Positions 58,389-64,000 of a DNA stretch of 64,000 nucleotides are shown piece after piece (within the stretch, counting starts at the first letter, position 1; each line of letters starts with the position of its first letter). A program made the translations under genes and the position numbers. The stretch is from NCBI GenBank assembly GCA_963930655.1, contig OZ005615.1, forward strand, positions 7,954,001 to 8,018,000, read 5' to 3'. Under the pieces are notes generated by a model. That model did no database searches. It was not told where the DNA came from and saw only the letters and a list, made by a program, of their open reading frames with translations. The DNA comes from Myrica gale. Its lineage: Eukaryota > Streptophyta > Magnoliopsida > Fagales > Myricaceae.

Positions 58389-59341
58389 ATGGTGAAGATG
58401 AATTCGAAAGCCATTTCCCTCTTTTCCTCCACTCTCCTCCTCCTCCTCATTCTCCTTCCTCTCCTTTCTGTTGCAACTTCACCAGAGTCCCATGACCAAA
58501 AGAAATCAGCCTTTGAGTTTCTCAAGCATCTCCAAGGATGTCACCATGGTGAGAAGGTCAAAGGCATCCATGACCTCAAAAAATACCTTGAACATTTTGG
58601 TTATCTGAGCTATAGTCATTCCAAAAACCACACTCGTGCCAATGATGACGATTTTGACGAACTCTTGGAATCCGCCGTCAAAACTTACCAGCGCAATTAC
58701 CATCTTAACGCCACAGGGACTTTAGATGCCCAAACGGTATCAAAGATGATGATGCCTCGTTGTGGCGTGGCTGATATCATCAACGGTACAAACTGGATGC
58801 ATTCGGGTAAGAAGAGACATGACCACCGCCGTGGCTTATTTCACACCGTCTCACACTATACTTTTTTCCAAGGAATGCCAAAGTGGTCGGCTTCACAATA
58901 CCACCTCACCTATGGATTTCTGCAAGGCACCCCATCTCAAGCCATAGGTCCTGTTGCACAAGCTTTCAGAACATGGGCAGCTAACACACACTTCACGTTC
59001 TCACAAGCTCAGACACTCGCGAATGCAAATATAAAAATTGGTTTTCATAGACGGGATCACGGAGACAGGAACCCTTTCGACGGACCTGTGGAACCCTTGC
59101 TCATGCTTTTGCGCCAACTGATGGTCGATTCCATTATGATGCAGATGAACCATGGAGTGTAGGTGCAAGGCCAGGTGCATTTGACTTGGAGACGGTTGCC
59201 TTGCACGAGATTGGGCACCTTCTTGGACTCGGGCATAGCTCAGTTGAGGGAGCTATCATGTTCGCTAGTATCTCTCAAGGAGTGACGAAGGGTTTGCATG
59301 CAGACGATATACAAGGAATTAAAGCCTTGTATAACACTTGA
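58389..59341 (+). pseudogene. MMP array gene C, single-base deletion before the zinc site
   Basis: Collinear with gene A along its whole length (about 97% by eye) with the same promoter (TATA at 58324). It opens MVKMNSKAIS at 58389. The signal peptide, propeptide, cysteine switch MPRCGVAD and the start of the catalytic domain are open. At 59088-59091 it has one G fewer than gene A (CCTGTGG instead of CCTGGTGG), so the frame shifts after FDGP and stops at 59160-59162. The product would be 257 aa and would lack the zinc-binding HEIGHLLGLGH, which is still present out of frame at about 59208-59240. Beyond the deletion the original frame is open to its stop at 59341, so the loss is recent, or it is a sequencing error. 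Confidence 0.9.
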
Positions 59342-62246
59342 GGATTTTTGAAGGATGGCGGATTAGGATTCCTCTTAATTACGTATGGGAATTCGTTGTC
59401 ATAGAATAAAGAGTTTTCTAATTTACAAAATAAACTACAACGATTCCCCCGGGGTAGGAATAGGAATCCTCTCAATTAATTTGCTGCAATTAGTTTGTGT
59501 TTTAGACTAAAGTTTGAACTTCTTGTTATTTGATAAATTTATGGAATCATGAATGTAATTTTGTCACACGTGAATGAATTAATAAACCTAGCTATAATAA
59601 ATGCAATCGAGGTATATTAAGCGCGAGTACTGGTACATAATAAAATGATCTAAAGTAGAGTACAGATTCTTCTATACCATTAAATTGGGTTCATATGTAA
59701 TTAAAAATATAATTGAGCATTTATTTTATACCATGATAATACATATATTTTCTATAAGGAGATTCAAGTACAAAGTATACAATACTTTGATTTATAAATG
59801 TGCAAGATCTTGCATACCCAATACGTTTTGACATCGTATAAAATCCCTAGTTTCTAATAGAATTTACTGTGTTACTTTAGGTAGAAAGAGTGATTTTTGA
59901 AAGTAATTAATACTGAACGCTATTGGAGATCAAGTTAACTGTTCGATTACATAGAAAAGAGAAATCTGCGTAATTAATCAGTTGAAATCGTTATAGTTCC
60001 AAGATACGACATTCCACGTTACAAACAAGAGCCATTAAACTTTTCTTAACAATATACGTTATTACGTTGTATCTACAGAGGAAGCTAATTTCCGAGTGTT
60101 TGGGAAAAATGTTCGGTTATAAGAAACCAATTTTTAAAATATTTATAAATAATTACTCTTAAAACTGAGCTACAATTATCCATAAAAAAGTTTTGAGTAT
60201 AAACTCTACGGTAGTATATGTCCACCTACTGGAGAGATACACACAATAAAAGTTAACACATGTCACCCCAAATCTAAAATTGTGTTAATTATTTTTTTTT
60301 AACTTTTTTTCTAGTTTTTAAATTATTTTGTATATTATGAAATAAATTTAAATTATTTTGTTTTATATTTGACTGATGTGCCATATATAATTGTTATGTG
60401 ACTTCAAATTTTTAATTAAGATAAATTTATTTAGTTTTTAATTACACGTGTCAACTTATGATTGGAGCTGACGTACTTTAAAGGAAGAAATTTTAGCGAA
60501 GGACTTATTTGAAAAAAATTCTAAATCCAGGCACTTTTATGATTAATATGAAAAGTAGGCATGATCATGGTACCGCCGATACCCATGGGCAATATCTCTG
60601 ATTAATTAGCGGGGGATCTTGCCAGTGGTGTTTCACATCTTCACCTTTTTTTCATTTTATTTCACACCAAACGGCTTCGTTTCTCTTTAAACCTAACCTA
60701 ACCTAACCTTTCTCCCCATTTTTCTCATTCTTTCTTTCGCTCTCTCTCTCTGCCTCTACCTCTGCAATACTCTCGTTCCCTCTCTCCCGTTTTTGTTGCA
60801 AAGTCAAGGATAATTTATTAAAGGTGGTCAAAACTCAGGGATCGAATCTAAGTGAATAGTACCTAATCAGACTTGAGACTAACGCTAGTAATTTCTGCAA
60901 ATTACTTAATGCATATGCAAAATGACCTAAATGCCCCTCAAAAATAATTTTTTAAAAATTAAACAAAATTTCATAAATAAATTAAAAATAAATATATTAC
61001 TGAAATAGATTTTCAATTATTCATTTAAAAAATATTACTTTTTTATGTATACTTTTTTTAAATATTTTGAGTAATTTTGTCTTGGAGAGCATTTTGGTCA
61101 TTTTACATGCAGTTTAACGGTCATTTCAAACTGAAGGCGAGAATTGGTCATATTCAAAACATAAGGGGTGCATATCGCCTTTTTAAAACTTAAAAGAACT
61201 AGATTGATTTTCTATATTTAAGGGGCGTACTATGACATTATTACCCCCTCATATTACTTACCCAGAATTTTCCCTTCGAATTTATAGGGTGAAAGCCCTA
61301 TTTGGTTGTTTTTGTATTCACTGTTGTACTAGTTTCAACTTTAGCTTTTTAGGGCTTCTGAAAAGTGGTATATATTGGTTTCCTCAAAACCTTGCCCAAT
61401 GAGAAAATAGGTAATAGAGAGGACTAGAGCTTATGGACAGTTATTTGAACTTTGCCCACAATTTAACATCAACGTCGTATATCAGGAAACTTGTCCTTGG
61501 ATGTTGTAAAAGGCCAATACAAATGATAAATAACACGAGCTTTTGGTCTTCTTCGAAGTCAGTCATTGCATAGTTGCATGACTTTGACTTCACAACTACC
61601 TGCAAGCTAGGATTTGGTACATAGAGAGACAAACGCAACAAAGGAAATTTTGACCGGCCAATTGACGAATAGTTTCCACAATGGTTTGTTCCATACGATT
61701 AACGTGTAGATTTATTAAAGGAGATTCTAGCTAGGAAGAGCCCTCCGCCCAAACTGGGTCTTCGATTGACGAATAAATAGTCTCCTCAGTTGGCACAGAA
61801 TTAGCGATTATCGGCCGGTCCGTCTTGCGGGTTGATTTCAAAATGTCCGTGACTCATGCTTCCTCTTTTGTATTTTCCACAAAAGCACATTCGAAGAAAG
61901 CGTATCAAAACTAACGGGTACAGCAAAAAAGTATCGATTTTCTGTCTTTAAATGGATGGAGTTTATGGTCCGACGACTCGTTTTAAGTTGTGGAAAAATT
62001 CAGGGCACATATATTAACGTATACTACAGATCATAAAGGTGCCGGTCTGCTATGGCTATGGCCTAGAAATTAAGTAGTGCTAGTGGCAACGACTGACTTG
62101 GAAAAAGAAAAACTAATCTTGTTTCACATGATCACATAGCGTAACGTACATATAACCATTAAGAAGTCTATAAAAAGCACCAAAATTATGGGCCTTTTGC
62201 AACATCCCGACCAGCTAGCCTGCTTAATTCCCAACTGATTGTGGCA
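59342..62246. other. Spacer between MMP genes C and D
   Basis: No gene. It begins with the 3' flank shared with gene A. At about 60555-60810 it has an insertion absent from the matching A-block DNA, with a CT-rich stretch and the short series CCTAACCTAACCTAACC (60692-60708). Sequence at 60950-61240 resembles 19680-19910. From about 61440 the upstream region of gene D begins, with the TATA box at 62169. Confidence 0.6.
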
Positions 62247-63203
62247 ATGAATTCAAAAGTCTTTTCCGTCTTCTCCTACACTACTCTCCTCCTCCTCCTC
62301 CTCCTAGTTGCTCTCTTTCCTCTCCTTTCTTGTGCAACTTCACCGGAGCCCCATGACCAACAGAAATCGGCCTTTGAGTTCCTCAAGCATCTCCAAGGAT
62401 GTCATCACGGTGACAAGGTCAAAGGCATCCATGATCTCAAAAAGTACCTTGAACATTTTGGTTATCTCAGTTATAGCCCTTCCAAAAATCACACTCACGC
62501 CGATGATGATGATTTTGATGAACTCTTAGAATCTTCCGTCAAAACTTACCAGCGCAATTACCATCTCAACGCCACCGGGACTTTAGATGCCCAAACCATA
62601 TCGAAGATGATGACGCCACGTTGTGGCGTGGCAGACATCATCAACGGTACAAATTGGATGCATTCGGGCAAGAAGCGGCACGACCACAACCATGGCAAAT
62701 TTCACACCGTCTCACACTTTTCTTTCTTCCCTAGAAGGGAGAAGTGGCCGACCACAAAGTACCACCTCACCTATGGATTTCTACAAGGCACCCCAACTGA
62801 AGTCACGGGTCCTGTTGCACGAGCTTTTAGAACATGGGCAGCTAACACACACTTCAGGTTCTCACAGGCTCAAACCCTCGCAAATGCCGATCTCAAAATT
62901 GGTTTTGTTAGGAGGGATCACGGAGATGGGAGCCCTTTTGATGGAGCTGGTGGTACACTTGCTCATGCTTTTGCGCCAACTGATGGGAGATTCCATTACG
63001 ATGCCGATGAGCAATGGAGTGTAGGTGCAAGACCGGGTGCATTTGACTTGGAGACTGTTGCATTGCATGAGATTGGGCACCTTCTAGGACTCGGGCATAG
63101 CTCTGTTGAGGGAGCTATCATGTTCTCTGGCATCTCTTCAGGAGTGACGAAAGGTTTGCATCGGGACGACATACAGGGGATTAGAGCCTTATATAATACT
63201 TGA
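62247..63203 (+). CDS. Plant matrix metalloproteinase, array gene D (intact, 318 aa)
   Basis: Same layout as gene A: ATG at 62247 (MNSKVFSVFS), signal peptide with LLLLLLLVALFPLLSCATS, propeptide, cysteine switch TPRCGVAD, structural-metal loop DHGDGSPFDGAGG, zinc site HEIGHLLGLGH and Met-turn AIMF, ending GIRALYNT without a GPI-type tail. It is the most diverged member, mainly at the start of the catalytic domain (FPRREKWPTTKYH here; FQGMPKWSASQYH in A and C) and in surface residues, so substrate preference could differ. All catalytic residues are present. The intergenic sequence just before it has the conserved leader GCCTTTTGCAACAT. Confidence 0.95.
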   Translation: MNSKVFSVFSYTTLLLLLLLVALFPLLSCATSPEPHDQQKSAFEFLKHLQGCHHGDKVKGIHDLKKYLEHFGYLSYSPSKNHTHADDDDFDELLESSVKTYQRNYHLNATGTLDAQTISKMMTPRCGVADIINGTNWMHSGKKRHDHNHGKFHTVSHFSFFPRREKWPTTKYHLTYGFLQGTPTEVTGPVARAFRTWAANTHFRFSQAQTLANADLKIGFVRRDHGDGSPFDGAGGTLAHAFAPTDGRFHYDADEQWSVGARPGAFDLETVALHEIGHLLGLGHSSVEGAIMFSGISSGVTKGLHRDDIQGIRALYNT

Positions 63204-64000
63204 GGATGGTTGACGGCTCACGGATTAGTGATTATGAGGAATCGTCTCAATTACTTATGGGAATAAATTGTCAGAGGATAAAAGCATTTTCTATTTCACA
63301 AAATAATTAAACTATAACGACTCCCGAGGTAGGGCTATGTTGGCTTGGTAAGATATGAGAAAGAGATTAATTTGTTGTAATAAGTTTTATTTTTAGAAAT
63401 CAAGTTGGAACTTAATGTTATTTGAAAAACATATATTTACATATGGATTAATCATGAATATTGTGTCATTTGTGAGATGAATTAACCAGCCCTAGCTATA
63501 TATAATATATTCGATTTTAGAGGAAAAAATCAATAATAAACGATATTGTAGAGTTAATTATTTGACAAGAGTGCCGTGATCATCGTATATATCATTACAT
63601 TGTAGACATGTATAAGATAGCTAAGATTGACATAGATAAGATAACTTACTTCGGTGCATGACAAGAAAAGACAAAGCAGCGTAAATTTCTCCCTTTGGGA
63701 TCTACTACTGTTAAGTAATGATTTACCCTTCTTACAAGTTCACATGCATTTGCCTCTAGAATAATAATTAAATAGAGTCCCTGTAATATTGAGAGGTAGA
63801 GAAAAGGCGATCGAGACTTCCATGTATTAATTGTTCATCTTCCAAAGGTTCTCGGTTGTTAGGAGTCCTTTCTTTCTGGGAAATTCATAGGCGCTCTTGC
63901 AATATTAACAAAACAATGTACAAATAAAAACGAAAAATAACAGACGGAAAAGAGTGGTTCTTGCCATAACATGAGACGAAACAACAAATACAAAGGTTGT
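63204..64000. other. 3' flank of MMP gene D
   Basis: Non-coding to the end of the window. The first 300 bp are a diverged version of the 3' flank of genes A and C (AACGACTCCCGAGGTAGG, AATTAACCAGCCCTAGCTAT). No further gene or MMP copy is seen before the window ends. Confidence 0.6.

Noticed and set aside
60692-60708. CCTAACCTAACCTAACC as a possible telomere-like repeat
   Set aside because: The plant telomere unit is CCCTAAA; this is a shorter, different unit with only three copies in a CT-rich stretch.

Overview
The window is nuclear DNA of a flowering plant, almost certainly a eudicot and perhaps a woody rosid (the species cannot be fixed from sequence alone). The evidence is intron-rich genes with GT-AG junctions, AT-rich introns, plant-only families (PHO1, fibrillin, plant matrix metalloproteinases) and dense, nested plant transposons. 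No prokaryotic, organellar or viral gene was seen.

Layout. (1) 1495-10863 (+): a 15-exon PHO1-type phosphate exporter of 780 aa; intron 6 holds a miniature LTR retrotransposon (TRIM). (2) 11.9-20.1 kb: a transposon block with one end of a CACTA element, a nearly full-length but broken L1-type LINE (12991-18482), a stray exon of a WAPL cohesin-release gene, and a 0.9 kb element with terminal inverted repeats (TIRs). (3) 20216-25445 (-): a 3-exon long-chain fatty alcohol oxidase (749 aa) with a hAT element in intron 2. (4) 27707-31319 (-): a 3-exon WD40-like protein of the At4g14310 family (935 aa). (5) 31.6-36.4 kb: nested repeats, including a Mutator-like insertion with a perfect 68-bp palindrome, a large inverted repeat, a 1.3 kb solo LTR and a Tourist MITE. 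(6) 36735-40671 (+): a 4-exon plastid fibrillin (FBN6-like, 280 aa) whose first intron holds a hAT element that itself contains a LINE fragment. (7) 41.6-43.4 kb: a Mutator-like element with a smaller nested element. (8) 44027-49046 (+): a 6-exon kinesin KIN-10A/PAKRP2 (970 aa) whose first intron carries a hAT-type element with a captured SBP-box (SPL) exon. (9) 49.7-63.2 kb: a tandem array of intronless plant matrix metalloproteinases, with two intact genes (50427, 62247), one with a single-base frameshift (58389), one reduced to its promoter plus nine codons (55974), and one orphan upstream segment (56820).

The single-copy genes are housekeeping or nutrition genes that do not form a pathway. 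PHO1 loads phosphate into the xylem, FAO oxidises long-chain alcohols, KIN-10A moves vesicles to the phragmoplast and fibrillin acts in plastids. PHO1 and an FAO gene are near neighbours on Arabidopsis chromosome 3, as the WD40 gene and KIN-10A are on chromosome 4, so two conserved blocks appear juxtaposed here. The most dynamic parts are the metalloproteinase array, which shows successive stages of gene birth and decay, and the transposons carrying host gene fragments. Exon borders were placed by eye from reading frame, GT-AG sites and family similarity; no alignment or expression data were available.
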